This document shows positions 26,175 to 35,559 of a stretch of DNA of 64,000 nt, piece after piece. The notes under the pieces were generated by a model. The model was not told the DNA's origin and did no database searches. It was given only the letters and a program-made list of their open reading frames with translations. The stretch's first letter is position 1; the number at the start of each line of letters is the position of its first letter. This DNA comes from Collinsella aerofaciens (GTDB taxonomy: Bacteria > Actinomycetota > Coriobacteriia > Coriobacteriales > Coriobacteriaceae), in the NCBI RefSeq assembly GCF_015561195.1, contig NZ_JADMSU010000005.1, forward strand, positions 62,001-126,000, given 5' to 3'. The translations under genes and the position numbers were made by a program.

Positions 26175-27896
26175 TTAACGGCGGGCCGCCTTAACAAGCT
26201 CGGCAACCTTGGCGACGACCTCGTCAATCGCCACGTCCTCGCGCTCGCCCGTGGCACGGTCCTTGAGCTCGACGGTACCGTTCTTGAGGCCACGCTTGCC
26301 AAGCACGACCTGATAAGGGAAGCCCATAAGGTCGTTGTCGGCAAACTTAAAGCCGGGACGCTCATCGCGATCGTCGACGACGACCTCGATACCCTCGGCG
26401 CACAGACCGTCGACGATCTGTTCACAGACAGCAGCGCACTCCTCCTTCTTGGGATCGAGAGGAATCACCGCGACCTCGTACGGGGCGACGGAGACCGGCC
26501 AGACGATACCGTGCTCGTCGTTGTGCTGCTCCACGACGGCAGCGAGCGAGCGGGACACGCCCACGCCGTAGCAGCCCATGATAAGCGGCTTCTCCTTGCC
26601 GTCCTCGTCCATAAAGGTGGCACCCATAGCCTCGGAATACTTGGTGCCCAGCTGGAACACCTGGGAGACCTCGATGCCGCGGGCAGCAGAGAGCGGCTTG
26701 CCGCAGTGCGGGCAGGGATCGCCGGCAACGACGGTGACCAGATCTGCCCACTCATCGACGGTAAAGTCGCGCTCGGGGCAGGCACCGGTAAAGTGGTAGT
26801 CGACCTCGTTGGCGCCACAGGCCCACTGCTTGGACTCGTGCAGGCTCTCGTCGCAGACCAGACGAATGCCCTCGGGCAGGTTAACCGGTCCGATAAAGCC
26901 CTTGTGCAGACCGTAGGTCTGGAGCTCCTCGTCGGTCATCATGCGATAGCCCTTGCCAAAGACGTGCTCGGCCTTGCAGTCATTGAGCTCGTGGTCGCCC
27001 GGGACAATGGCCACGACTGGCTTGCCCTCGGCATCGATCAACGCCAGCGACTTTCGCGTACCGTTCTCGGGGAAGCCAAAGAACTTGGCAACGGCCTCGA
27101 TGGTGCCCATGCCCGGAGTCTCGACCTTGGTGAGCGTACCGTCGCCGGGGCCCTCGGTCACGACGACCTTGGTGCTTGCCGCCTCGTCATCGGCAGCAAA
27201 GCCGCAATCGTCGCAGTAGACCAGCGAAGCCTCGCCGGCGTCGGCCAAAGCCATGTACTCGACGGAGGTATCGCCACCGATCTCGCCGGAGTCGGCGACA
27301 ACGGGCAGAGCCTTGATGTAGCAGCGCTCGCAGATGTTGGCGTAGGCCTGCTTCATCTTGTCGTACTCCTCCTGCAGACTCTCCTGCGTGGCGGAGAAGC
27401 TGTAGGCGTCCTTCATGATGAACTCGCGACCGCGCATCAGACCAAAGCGAGGGCGGAACTCGTCGCGGAACTTGTCCTGAATGTGGTACAGGTTGACGGG
27501 CAGCTGCTTATAGGAGCGCAGCTCATTGCGCACTAGGGCCGTGACGGTCTCCTCGTGCGTGGGGCCCAGGACGAACTCGCGACCATGACGGTCGTCAAAG
27601 CGCACAAGCTCCTTGCCATAGGCGTCGATACGGCCGGACTCACGCCACAACTCGGCATCGACCATGATGGGCATCATAAGCTCCTGGGCGCCGGCAGCGT
27701 CCATCTCGTCGCGCACGATGTTCTCAATCTTGCGAATCGAGCGCCAAGCAAGCGGCAGATAGGAATACAGACCGGCGGCCTCCTTGCGGATCATGCCGGC
27801 ACGGAGCAACAGGCGGTGGCTGGCGAGCTCAGCGTCCGCCGGATCCTCTTTAAGCGTCGGCGCATAGAGCTTAGACATATACATTGCTCGAGTCAT
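26175..27896 (-). CDS. proS: Prolyl-tRNA synthetase (bacterial type)
   Basis: This 573-residue class II synthetase charges tRNA-Pro. The N-terminal catalytic part includes the motif 2 region FRDEFRPRFGLMRGREFIMKD. An editing-type insertion domain lies in the middle (about residues 230-395), then GCYGVGVSRSLAAVVEQ (motif 3) and a C-terminal anticodon-binding domain. The ATG has GAGGAG six bases upstream, overlapping the end of ispG. The ispG-proS order and the upstream rseP-dxr-cdsA genes match a common bacterial cluster. Confidence 0.95.
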   Translation of the reverse strand: MTRAMYMSKLYAPTLKEDPADAELASHRLLLRAGMIRKEAAGLYSYLPLAWRSIRKIENIVRDEMDAAGAQELMMPIMVDAELWRESGRIDAYGKELVRFDDRHGREFVLGPTHEETVTALVRNELRSYKQLPVNLYHIQDKFRDEFRPRFGLMRGREFIMKDAYSFSATQESLQEEYDKMKQAYANICERCYIKALPVVADSGEIGGDTSVEYMALADAGEASLVYCDDCGFAADDEAASTKVVVTEGPGDGTLTKVETPGMGTIEAVAKFFGFPENGTRKSLALIDAEGKPVVAIVPGDHELNDCKAEHVFGKGYRMMTDEELQTYGLHKGFIGPVNLPEGIRLVCDESLHESKQWACGANEVDYHFTGACPERDFTVDEWADLVTVVAGDPCPHCGKPLSAARGIEVSQVFQLGTKYSEAMGATFMDEDGKEKPLIMGCYGVGVSRSLAAVVEQHNDEHGIVWPVSVAPYEVAVIPLDPKKEECAAVCEQIVDGLCAEGIEVVVDDRDERPGFKFADNDLMGFPYQVVLGKRGLKNGTVELKDRATGEREDVAIDEVVAKVAELVKAARR

Positions 27897-28979
27897 TTAC
27901 TTCTCCTCAATAAGCTTGTCGACCTCGGCCATAAGCGCGTCGACAATTTGGTCCTCAGCTACTTTACCAATGATCTGGCCATGCGAAAAGAGCAAGGCCT
28001 GACCACGTCCGCAAGCAACGCCCAGGTCGGCATCAGAAGCCTCACCGGGGCCATTAACGGCACATCCCATGACGGCAATCGAAAGCGGCGCGGCATAGTT
28101 CTTAAGCCGCTCGGTTACTTCCTCGGCGATGGGAATCAGGTTAACCTGGCAGCGGGCGCACGTGGGGCAAGAGACAATCTCGGGACCACGGCGACGCAGG
28201 CCCAGTGACTGCAAAATTCCCCAGGCGACCGGCGGCTCCTCAACCGGATCGGCCGTGAGCGACACACGCATGGTGTCGCCGATGCCTTCGGAAAGCAAGA
28301 TACCCAAGCCTACAGAGCTCTTGATGGTGCCCTGAAGCTTGGTCCCCGCCTCCGTCACGCCCAGGTGAAGCGGAACGTGGGGAATCTCACGTGACAGGGC
28401 TCGATAGGTATCGAGCGTCGTTTGCACGCTATGGGCCTTGGCCGAAAGCACAATGTTCGTAAAGCCGCGATCCTCAAAGTGCTTGACGAAGCGCTCGCTC
28501 GACATCACGAGCTTTTCGGGCTGCGTGAGGTCGTCGCACTCGGCAATATCTTGCTCAAGCGAGCCGGCGTTGACGCCGATGCGAATCGCACAGCCCGCAG
28601 CGCCGGCAGCGTCGATGACGGCATCGACCTTAGCCCAATCGCCGATATTACCGGGATTGATACGCAGTTTGGAGGCACCAGCCTCGACGGCACCAATGGC
28701 GAGCTTATGGTTAAAGTGGATATCAGCGACAATCGGCACCGGAGACTCGGCACAGATGGTGCGGAAACCCTCAAGCGCGGCCTCGGTAGGCACGCTCACG
28801 CGCACGATATCGCAGCCAGCCTGCGCCAACGCGCACACTTGCGCAAGTGTTGCCTTGGCATCAGCGGTATCGGTGCAGGTCATGGATTGGACCACCACCG
28901 GCGCACCGCCACCGATCTGCACACCGCCCACATGCACGGGGCGCGTCAAATCGCGAGGCAAAGGATGGGATAAAGACAA
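27897..28979 (-). CDS. ispG: 4-hydroxy-3-methylbut-2-en-1-yl diphosphate synthase (flavodoxin)
   Basis: This enzyme of the methylerythritol phosphate pathway converts MEcPP to HMBPP using a [4Fe-4S] cluster. The TIM-barrel part includes VVVQSMTCTDT and IVADIHFNHKLA. The C-terminal cluster-binding cysteines lie in SCPTCARCQVNL, and the family motif VMGCAVNGPGEA follows. I place the start at a TTG at 28979 (LSLSHPLPRD), giving 360 residues, with GGGGAG eight bases upstream. A longer frame runs back into rseP and lacks similarity. It is co-directional with dxr, an earlier step of the same pathway. Confidence 0.92.
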   Translation of the reverse strand: MSLSHPLPRDLTRPVHVGGVQIGGGAPVVVQSMTCTDTADAKATLAQVCALAQAGCDIVRVSVPTEAALEGFRTICAESPVPIVADIHFNHKLAIGAVEAGASKLRINPGNIGDWAKVDAVIDAAGAAGCAIRIGVNAGSLEQDIAECDDLTQPEKLVMSSERFVKHFEDRGFTNIVLSAKAHSVQTTLDTYRALSREIPHVPLHLGVTEAGTKLQGTIKSSVGLGILLSEGIGDTMRVSLTADPVEEPPVAWGILQSLGLRRRGPEIVSCPTCARCQVNLIPIAEEVTERLKNYAAPLSIAVMGCAVNGPGEASDADLGVACGRGQALLFSHGQIIGKVAEDQIVDALMAEVDKLIEEK

Positions 28980-28992
28980 TCCAAACACTCCC

Positions 28993-30354
28993 CTACAGAA
29001 TAAATCGAAGGATGTCGGAACGAAGCATATAGACAAACAGCAGCACAAAGAGCGCGATGCCCACATAGCTCACAATCGTCTGGACCTTGAGCGGAAGCTC
29101 GCGGCCCACAATCTTTTGAATGATCTCGATGACCAGCTTGCCGCCATCGAGTGGTGGGATGGGCAGCAGGTTCATAAAGCCAAGCGAGAACGAAATGAGG
29201 GCGGCAAACGAAAGGAATGTGGCAGGACCGGCAGCAGCAGCCTGTGAGGACATAACGCTAATACCCACGATCGAAGAAGACTGATCGAGAATCTCCATCG
29301 TATGCTGCGGCTGGAGCAGGCGCATCACGCCCTCCGCGGTCTGCACAACATAGGAGAATGACAGACGCGCCGAGGTGATGGGGTCCAAACGGACTACCTG
29401 CGTAGAGGCATACACACCTAGGCGCTCGTCCTCTTTGAGCGCAACCGTGGTCGAATGCTGCTTGCCGTCACGCTCGTACTCGATGGCGATATCGTCCTTA
29501 CCGGCGGCCTTGCCGATGGCATCGTAAACGTTCATCCATGTGGAGCACGATACACCGTCAACCGAAAGGATCGCATCACCAGCCTCGATACCCGCCTTGG
29601 CGGCAATAGACCCCTCGTCAACCTGACCGATCACGTTGGTATCGATCGGCACGGTGACGCCCGCAATGGAATAGATGCTCATAAGCAGCAAAAAACCCGT
29701 CAGGATATTGACGAGAATGCCCGCGAGCAGCATAAAGGCGCGCTTGAGAAAGCCCTGGCCAAGATAAGTGTGCGAGCGCTCTTGCGCCAAGAAATCAGCC
29801 TCGCCGCACGGCAGCTCCCACACATCGCCCTCGGCAGTCGCATGCTCTCGATCGAACCGGCGGCCGTCAAAGGTGGTGTAACCCGCCGCGTCTCGCGGCA
29901 GCGTCTGATACTTGGTGGGATAGTAGCTCGGCGAGGGTTTCTCCCCTTCCTCATACCAGGGAGCGATGGAGCCCCAGCCCAGCAACAGAGCACAAGCCTC
30001 GAGCACATCCTCCTCGGAAAGCTCGAGCTCGACAGCAAGGTCGGCCACGGTCACGCGACCATGACGGTAGATAGCCGCGAGCACGCGATCGGCGCAGGAG
30101 ACATCGGTCGGATCCATACCGCAGATGGCAGCGTAGCCACCCAGCAGCAGCGGGGTCACGCCAAACTTGGTTCCAATGCGACGCGACGTGTAATGGATGT
30201 CAAAGCGGCACGGCAGGCCCAAAAAGAACTCGGTCACACGGACGCCGCAGGCACGCGCCGCCAAAAAGTGGCCGCCCTCGTGCAAAAACACGAGGACGGA
30301 AAGCATCAGCAGGCCCCAAAAGACCGATGAGAGAACGCTCAGAACAGTATCCAT
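28993..30354 (-). CDS. rseP: RseP-type site-2 membrane metalloprotease with an inserted winged-helix-like segment
   Basis: This 453-residue intramembrane protease has the zinc motif HEGGH at residues 25-29 in the first membrane helix. A PDZ domain around 225-300 includes IAAKAGIEAGDAILSVDG. The second zinc-site motif NLLPIPPLDGGKL lies near the C-terminus, with two further helices. Between GGYAAICGM and the second helix there are ~100 extra residues. The first ~50 of these (SCADRVLAAIYRHG, VTVADLAVELELSEEDV) resemble a winged helix. The ATG at 30354 is preferred over a TTG at 30369, which is too close to AAGGA. The natural substrate, often an anti-sigma factor, is unknown. Confidence 0.87.
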   Translation of the reverse strand: MDTVLSVLSSVFWGLLMLSVLVFLHEGGHFLAARACGVRVTEFFLGLPCRFDIHYTSRRIGTKFGVTPLLLGGYAAICGMDPTDVSCADRVLAAIYRHGRVTVADLAVELELSEEDVLEACALLLGWGSIAPWYEEGEKPSPSYYPTKYQTLPRDAAGYTTFDGRRFDREHATAEGDVWELPCGEADFLAQERSHTYLGQGFLKRAFMLLAGILVNILTGFLLLMSIYSIAGVTVPIDTNVIGQVDEGSIAAKAGIEAGDAILSVDGVSCSTWMNVYDAIGKAAGKDDIAIEYERDGKQHSTTVALKEDERLGVYASTQVVRLDPITSARLSFSYVVQTAEGVMRLLQPQHTMEILDQSSSIVGISVMSSQAAAAGPATFLSFAALISFSLGFMNLLPIPPLDGGKLVIEIIQKIVGRELPLKVQTIVSYVGIALFVLLFVYMLRSDILRFIL

Positions 30355-30379
30355 AAAACGAAAAAGCAATCCTTATGGG

Positions 30380-31567
30380 TTAGGAACGGGTTGCGGAGAG
30401 TACCTGCGCAGCCTTTTCACGCGCCCACGCATCGATGTCGCGAAGCTGCTCAAACGAATCGACCGCCTGCATATCGTGGGCATCCATGCAGGATTCCACA
30501 ATGCGATCGATATCGGTAAAGCTGCAGCCATCGTGCAGGAAGGCATCGACGGCGACCTCGTTGGCGGCATTGAGCACGCACGGCATGGTGCCACCCGTCT
30601 TGCCGGCACGCTCGGCCAGTGCCAGACAGCGGAAGGTATCCATGTCGGCAGCATCAAACGTGAGCTGCCCCAGCTCGCGGAAATCGATACGAGGCGCCGG
30701 GGTATCCCAACGCTCGGGATACGAGAACGCGAACTGGATGGGAATACGCATGTCGGAAGCACCGAGATGCGCCATCACGGAGCCGTCGGCAAACTCGACC
30801 ATAGAGTGAATCTTGGACTGACGCTGCACGACCACGTTAATGAAATCGAGGTCGCAGTTAAACAGATGCATGGCCTCAATGCGCTCCAGGCCCTTATTCA
30901 TGAGGGTGGCGGAGTCGATGGTGATCTTAGCACCCATGGCCCACGTGGGATGTGCGAGGGCATCGGCACGCGTCACGCGATTTAGCTCGTCGCGCGTGCG
31001 GCCAAAGAACGGACCGCCCGAGCAGGTGAGCCAAATACAATGAGCCTCGCGCGGGTTCTCCCCCAGATAGCACTGGTAGATGGCGGAGTGCTCAGAGTCG
31101 ACTGGAATAAGCTGGCCCGGTTGCGCCAACGGCATAAGCAAGTCGCCACCGACGACGAGGGACTCCTTGTTGGCAAGGGCAAGACGCTTATTCGAGGTCA
31201 AGGCCGCATGGCTCGCCTCGAGACCGGCGGCACCCACAATAGCGACGAGTACGCAGTCGACATCGTCGCGACGCGCGAGCTCGCAAACCGCCTGCGCGCC
31301 AACGCCGAGCTTCGTTCCCTCGGGCAACTCCTGCAGCACGGCGTCATCGCCATGAGCGACATCGGCCACGGCAACCGCCGAAACCGAGAACTCGCGGGCA
31401 GCGGCAACAAGCTCGGAGGTACTGGAGTTAACGGACAGCGCCGTCACCTGCAGGCGATCGGCATGCTGGCGGCACACATCGAGCGCCTGGGTGCCGATGG
31501 AGCCCGTACAACCCAGGATGGCAACACGGAGGCGTCCATCGGGGCCATACGTCGTCTGGAATGACAT
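30380..31567 (-). CDS. dxr: 1-deoxy-D-xylulose 5-phosphate reductoisomerase
   Basis: This 395-residue NADPH-dependent enzyme makes MEP from DXP, the committed step of the non-mevalonate isoprenoid pathway. The nucleotide-binding motif ILGCTGSIGTQ is at residues 18-28. NKESLVVGG and the PVDSEHSAIYQCL-like metal and substrate motif follow. The ATG overlaps the cdsA stop codon (TAATG), so translation is coupled. With ispG and uppS nearby, the cluster joins isoprenoid supply to undecaprenyl phosphate synthesis. Confidence 0.96.
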   Translation of the reverse strand: MSFQTTYGPDGRLRVAILGCTGSIGTQALDVCRQHADRLQVTALSVNSSTSELVAAAREFSVSAVAVADVAHGDDAVLQELPEGTKLGVGAQAVCELARRDDVDCVLVAIVGAAGLEASHAALTSNKRLALANKESLVVGGDLLMPLAQPGQLIPVDSEHSAIYQCYLGENPREAHCIWLTCSGGPFFGRTRDELNRVTRADALAHPTWAMGAKITIDSATLMNKGLERIEAMHLFNCDLDFINVVVQRQSKIHSMVEFADGSVMAHLGASDMRIPIQFAFSYPERWDTPAPRIDFRELGQLTFDAADMDTFRCLALAERAGKTGGTMPCVLNAANEVAVDAFLHDGCSFTDIDRIVESCMDAHDMQAVDSFEQLRDIDAWAREKAAQVLSATRS

Positions 31568-32466
31568 TACAGCACGCCTCCGATCATCAGCATCAGCTGC
31601 GCGGTGATGCAGCCGAAGATAAGCGAATCGCTACGATCGAGCATGCCGCCGTGGCCCGGGATAAGGTTGCCGGAATCTTTGACGCCCACACCGCGCTTGA
31701 TGCGCGACTCGATAAGGTCGCCGATAACGCCCAGAATGGACACGACCACGCCGCACAGCAGCGCATAGGGCAGGCTGAGCTTGAAGAAATGCGTCGCCCA
31801 CAGGATGAGCCAAATCAAAACCGAGCCCAGGATGCCGCCAACAAACCCCTCCCAGCTCTTTTTGGGAGAGATCTTGGGAACCATCTTGTGTTTGCCGATA
31901 CGGCTACCCACGATATAGGCAAACGAATCGGAGACCCAGAGAGACGCGCAAACACCCACCGAAAGCAGGGCGCCGGCAAAACCGGGCACGGCATCGCGCA
32001 GCAGCACGATAGCCGACAGCATAAAACCGGTGTAGATGGGACCCATGAGTGTCACGGCAACATCGGATATACGGGTACGCGGCGACCAGACATACCAAAT
32101 GCCCACAGCGAGCATCAGGGCAAAAAGCAGGGCATTCAGCAGCATCGAATCGCCCAACGCCGACAGCGGAAAGAGCACGGCGGCAGCGATACCCATGCGC
32201 TCGTTAGCCATCTTGCCATCGAGCCTTGTCATACGGAAAAACTCATAGCAGCACAGACCGCTCATGACGGAAACAAAGATGGCCGTGGGCACGATACCCA
32301 AAACCAGGCACAGGATAAAGACAACGGCGTAGACGATACCGGCGGCGGCACGGGTAATAAAGCCCGCCAGCCACGAACCGGTGCCGCTCTTCACTGCAGG
32401 CGTTCCCGCAGTGGCAGCTTTGCGCGCAGGCGTCTTGGGAGCAGATGCCTTGGGACGATCGGACAC
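31567..32466 (-). CDS. cdsA: Phosphatidate cytidylyltransferase
   Basis: This 299-residue membrane enzyme makes CDP-diacylglycerol from phosphatidate and CTP. A proline/alanine-rich cytoplasmic N-terminus of ~30 residues precedes about eight membrane helices. The CdsA signature is present as KRGVGVKDSGNLIPGHGGML followed by DRSDS. The start is GTG, with GAGGAGG upstream. It sits between uppS and dxr in the usual order. Confidence 0.95.
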   Translation of the reverse strand: MSDRPKASAPKTPARKAATAGTPAVKSGTGSWLAGFITRAAAGIVYAVVFILCLVLGIVPTAIFVSVMSGLCCYEFFRMTRLDGKMANERMGIAAAVLFPLSALGDSMLLNALLFALMLAVGIWYVWSPRTRISDVAVTLMGPIYTGFMLSAIVLLRDAVPGFAGALLSVGVCASLWVSDSFAYIVGSRIGKHKMVPKISPKKSWEGFVGGILGSVLIWLILWATHFFKLSLPYALLCGVVVSILGVIGDLIESRIKRGVGVKDSGNLIPGHGGMLDRSDSLIFGCITAQLMLMIGGVL

Positions 32467-32468
32467 GA

Positions 32469-33263
32469 TTAAGCCTCCTCGGTCTTGCTCAGTCCACCAA
32501 ACCTACGGTCACGGCCCTGATAGGCCAAAATGGCGTCGACAAGGCCCCAACGATCAAAGTCGGGCCAATAGGTATCGGTGACGTAGAATTCGGAATAAGC
32601 CACCTGCCACAGCAGATAGTTCGAAAGGCGCAGCTCACCAGAAGTGCGAATCACAAGCTCAGGATCGGGAAGGCCGGCGGTATAGAGGTGGGAAGCCACC
32701 ATGTCGTCATCAATTGCGCCAGGATCGATCTTACCGGCGGCAGCGTCGAGTGCGATCTGACGGACAGCGCGGGTAATCTCGGCACGCGCGCCGTAGTTGA
32801 CGGCAAGCGCCAGCGTCATGCCGGTGTGATTGGCGCACTCGGCAAGACCGCGTTCAAAAACGTCGCGGGTCTTCTTGGGCAGCGCGGAAATGTCACCCAA
32901 AAAGACAACGCGCACGTTTTCGCGCTTCAGAAGCGGCAGCTCGTCGATAAACGTCTTGGCAAACAGGTGCATCAAGACGTTGACCTCATGCTGCGGGCGG
33001 TTCCAGTTTTCGGTAGAAAACGCATAGGCCGAAAGCACGTCGACGCCCAGACGCACGCAGGCGGTAATAATCTCACGAAGGGAGACGATACCCGCCTTGT
33101 GGCCCTCGGTGCGTGCAAGACCGCGCGATGTGGCCCAACGACCATTGCCGTCCATGATGCACGAGATATGGTGCGGAATGTTATTGAGGTCAAGGTCGGA
33201 AAAACCGACGCCCGCAGGGGCGTCGGCAAAGTACTCGACCAGTTTATGCTCGTCGTATTGCAC
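32469..33263 (-). CDS. uppS: Isoprenyl transferase (undecaprenyl diphosphate synthase)
   Basis: This 264-residue cis-prenyltransferase extends farnesyl diphosphate to the C55 carrier used for the cell wall. The active-site motif ISCIMDGNGRWA lies near residue 34, and AFSTENWNRP and RTSGELRLSNYLLWQ are also present. The start is GTG, with GGAG seven bases before it inside the end of frr. The order frr-uppS-cdsA-dxr is standard in bacteria. Confidence 0.95.
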   Translation of the reverse strand: MQYDEHKLVEYFADAPAGVGFSDLDLNNIPHHISCIMDGNGRWATSRGLARTEGHKAGIVSLREIITACVRLGVDVLSAYAFSTENWNRPQHEVNVLMHLFAKTFIDELPLLKRENVRVVFLGDISALPKKTRDVFERGLAECANHTGMTLALAVNYGARAEITRAVRQIALDAAAGKIDPGAIDDDMVASHLYTAGLPDPELVIRTSGELRLSNYLLWQVAYSEFYVTDTYWPDFDRWGLVDAILAYQGRDRRFGGLSKTEEA

Positions 33264-33264
33264 C

Positions 33265-33801
33265 TTAGATCTCCATGACCTCGGCTTCTTTTTCCTTCAG
33301 AAGCTCCTCGACCTTGGCGACATACTCATCGGTGTGCTTCTGGACCTTGGCCTGCTCGCGACGGACATCGTCCTCGGTGAGCTCCTCATCGCGCTCAAGC
33401 TTGTTGTTGAAGTCGCGACGGATGTTACGGATAGACACCTTGGCCTGCTCGGCGTACTCGCGGCACTCCTTGACGAGCTCGCGACGGCGCTCCTCGGTGG
33501 GAGCCGGGAACGGCAGACGAACGACGGTGCCATCGGAGTTGGGGGTAATACCCAGATCGGAAGCGCCGATGGCCTTGACGATAGCGTTGATGAGTGCCTT
33601 GTCCCACGGCTCGATGAGCAGCATGTGGGCCTCGGGGGTCTTGACGGCGGCAACCTGCGTGACCGGCGTGGGAACACCGTAATAATCGACGGTGATGTCG
33701 GACAGAATGTTGGCATTGGCGCGGCCGGTACGGACCTTGGAGAAGTTATGCTTGAGGGACTCGAGCGACTTGTCCATATGGGCGGTGATGTTCTCTGCCA
33801 T
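33265..33801 (-). CDS. frr: Ribosome recycling factor
   Basis: This 178-residue protein splits post-termination ribosomes together with EF-G. The three-helix-bundle sequence includes SLESLKHNFSKVRTGRAN near the N-terminus and RNIRRDFNNKLER later. The length is a few residues short of the usual 185 but no motif is missing. AGGAGG precedes the ATG, in the gap after pyrH. No oddities. Confidence 0.96.
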   Translation of the reverse strand: MAENITAHMDKSLESLKHNFSKVRTGRANANILSDITVDYYGVPTPVTQVAAVKTPEAHMLLIEPWDKALINAIVKAIGASDLGITPNSDGTVVRLPFPAPTEERRRELVKECREYAEQAKVSIRNIRRDFNNKLERDEELTEDDVRREQAKVQKHTDEYVAKVEELLKEKEAEVMEI

Positions 33802-33803
33802 GC

Positions 33804-34526
33804 TTAATCCTCCTGATAGACGAGCGTGCCGACGGGCTCACCCGCGAGCGCGCGCTTGACGGTGTCCTCGCCATCGATGTTGAGGACCAAAATCGGCATA
33901 CGGTTATCCTGGCACAGTGCCGTAGCGGTGGAATCCATAACCTGCAGACCGCGGACGAGAACCTCGTGATAGGTAATCTTGTCAAAACGGACGGCATCAG
34001 CGCACTTGACGGGATCCTTATCGTAGATGCCGTCAACCTTGGTGGCTTTAATCAGAATCTCGGCGCCGATCTCGCACGCACGAAGAGCCGCGGCGGTGTC
34101 GGTCGTAAAGTACGGATTGCCCGAACCGGCGGCAAAAATAACGACGTTGCCCTTGGAAAGGTGGTTGATGGCGCGACGGCGAATATAGGGCTCGCAGATC
34201 TCGTTCATCTGGATAGCGCTCATCACGCGGCAGGGAACATCGTTATGCTCGAAGGCATCCTGCAGGGCGAGCGCGTTCATAACGGTTGCCAGCATGCCCA
34301 TGTAGTCGGCCTGAGCACGCTCCATGCCACCGGCAGCGCCTGCCATGCCGCGGAAAATATTGCCGCCGCCGACAACGACGCCGACCTCATGGCCAACGGC
34401 GAGCAGCTCCTTGACCTGCTTAGCAAGATGGTCGGTAACCTTGGGGTCGATGCCATATTGGCCGTCGCCCATCAGCGCTTCGCCGGAAAGCTTAAGAAGT
34501 ACGCGTTTATATCGGATGTCGGACAA
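33804..34526 (-). CDS. pyrH: UMP kinase
   Basis: This 240-residue bacterial UMP kinase of the amino-acid kinase family forms UDP from UMP, linking to the pyr operon elsewhere in this window. The motifs [20 protein letters not shown] and [10 protein letters not shown]-like [12 protein letters not shown] are present. The start is TTG at 34526, with AGGAGG six bases upstream. It is the first gene after the tsf terminator and leads the frr-uppS-cdsA-dxr-rseP-ispG-proS run. Confidence 0.95.
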   Translation of the reverse strand: MSDIRYKRVLLKLSGEALMGDGQYGIDPKVTDHLAKQVKELLAVGHEVGVVVGGGNIFRGMAGAAGGMERAQADYMGMLATVMNALALQDAFEHNDVPCRVMSAIQMNEICEPYIRRRAINHLSKGNVVIFAAGSGNPYFTTDTAAALRACEIGAEILIKATKVDGIYDKDPVKCADAVRFDKITYHEVLVRGLQVMDSTATALCQDNRMPILVLNIDGEDTVKRALAGEPVGTLVYQED

Positions 34527-34584
34527 AGCGATCCTCCTTTAGATTGAACTCTCAACATTCTATCAAAGGCTCTAAGAAGAGCCA

Positions 34585-34621
34585 TGAAAAAGCAGGCTGT
34601 GAGTAAAACCCACAGCCTGCT
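34585..34621 (-). terminator. Rho-independent terminator of rpsB-tsf
   Basis: A perfect 11-bp stem (34591-34601 with 34611-34621) is followed on the minus strand by five or more T residues. A smaller GGCTCT/AGAGCC hairpin lies just beyond it, before pyrH. Confidence 0.9.
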
Positions 34622-34644
34622 CATTACCAGCTACAAGAGCTTAT

Positions 34645-35514
34645 TTACTCGCCACGGACCAGACGGTCAAAGGCAACGACGGTAATGGTGTCGCCGAGCT
34701 CCTTGGAGACCTGCTCAGCGTACTTCTTGATGGTGAGGGAGCTGTCCTTGATGAACTCCTGCTCGGTGAGCACGGACTGCTTGTAGAACTTCTCCAGACG
34801 GCCGACAGCCATCTTCTCCTGGATAGCCTCGGGCTTACCGGACTCGGCAGCCTGAGCCATGTAGATCTGCTTCTCGTGCTCGACGGTCTCGGCCGGAACC
34901 TGATCGCGGGTAGCGCAGATCGGGGCGACGGCGGCAACCTGAAGGGCAACGTCGTGAGCGAAGGTCTTGAAGGATTCAGCCTGAGCGGTCTCAGCCTTCT
35001 CGAAGGCGAACTCGACGAGGACGCCGATCTTACCACCCATGTGGATGTAAGAAGCGAGCGCGCCGTTCTCAGCCTTGCGGGCAGCGAAGCGGGAGATCTT
35101 CATGTTCTCGCCCATGATGTGAATCATCTCGGTGAGCTCGGAGGAAACGGTCTCCTCGCCCATCGGCTTCTCGAGCAGAGCGTCGACGTCAGCAGGCTCG
35201 GTGGTAGCGACAACCTCAGCGACCTTGGAAGCAAAGCCGGTGAACTTGGCGTTAGAGCCAACGAAGTCGGTCTCGCAGGAGAGCTCGAGCAGAGCGCCGG
35301 TCTTGCCATCCTCGGAGACGAACGCGGCGACAGCGCCCTCGTTGGTCTCACGGCCAGCCTTCTTGGCAGCCTTGGCAAGGCCGTTCTTACGCAGAACGTC
35401 GACAGCGGCGTCCATGTCGCCGTCAGCCTCGACGAGAGCCTTCTTGCACTCCATCATCGGGGAGTCGGTCATCTCGCGGAGCTGCTTGACCATAGCGGCG
35501 GTAATCTGGGCCAT
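34645..35514 (-). CDS. tsf: Elongation factor Ts
   Basis: This 289-residue protein is the guanine nucleotide exchange factor for EF-Tu. The N-terminal UBA-like domain and signature LREMTDSPMMECKKAL are clear, followed by the two core subdomains (SCETDFVGSN). The ATG at 35514 has AAGGA seven bases upstream. It follows rpsB by ~45 bases, the universal rpsB-tsf operon. Confidence 0.96.
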   Translation of the reverse strand: MAQITAAMVKQLREMTDSPMMECKKALVEADGDMDAAVDVLRKNGLAKAAKKAGRETNEGAVAAFVSEDGKTGALLELSCETDFVGSNAKFTGFASKVAEVVATTEPADVDALLEKPMGEETVSSELTEMIHIMGENMKISRFAARKAENGALASYIHMGGKIGVLVEFAFEKAETAQAESFKTFAHDVALQVAAVAPICATRDQVPAETVEHEKQIYMAQAAESGKPEAIQEKMAVGRLEKFYKQSVLTEQEFIKDSSLTIKKYAEQVSKELGDTITVVAFDRLVRGE

Positions 35515-35559
35515 TGTGGTTCCTTTCAAAGAGATGAAAAAGAATTAACTAAGACTGAT

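Noticed and set aside
34527-34565. TTGATA-N17-TCTAAA before pyrH as a promoter
   Set aside because: The -10 overlaps the Shine-Dalgarno sequence, so the transcript would start inside it. A promoter further upstream is more likely.
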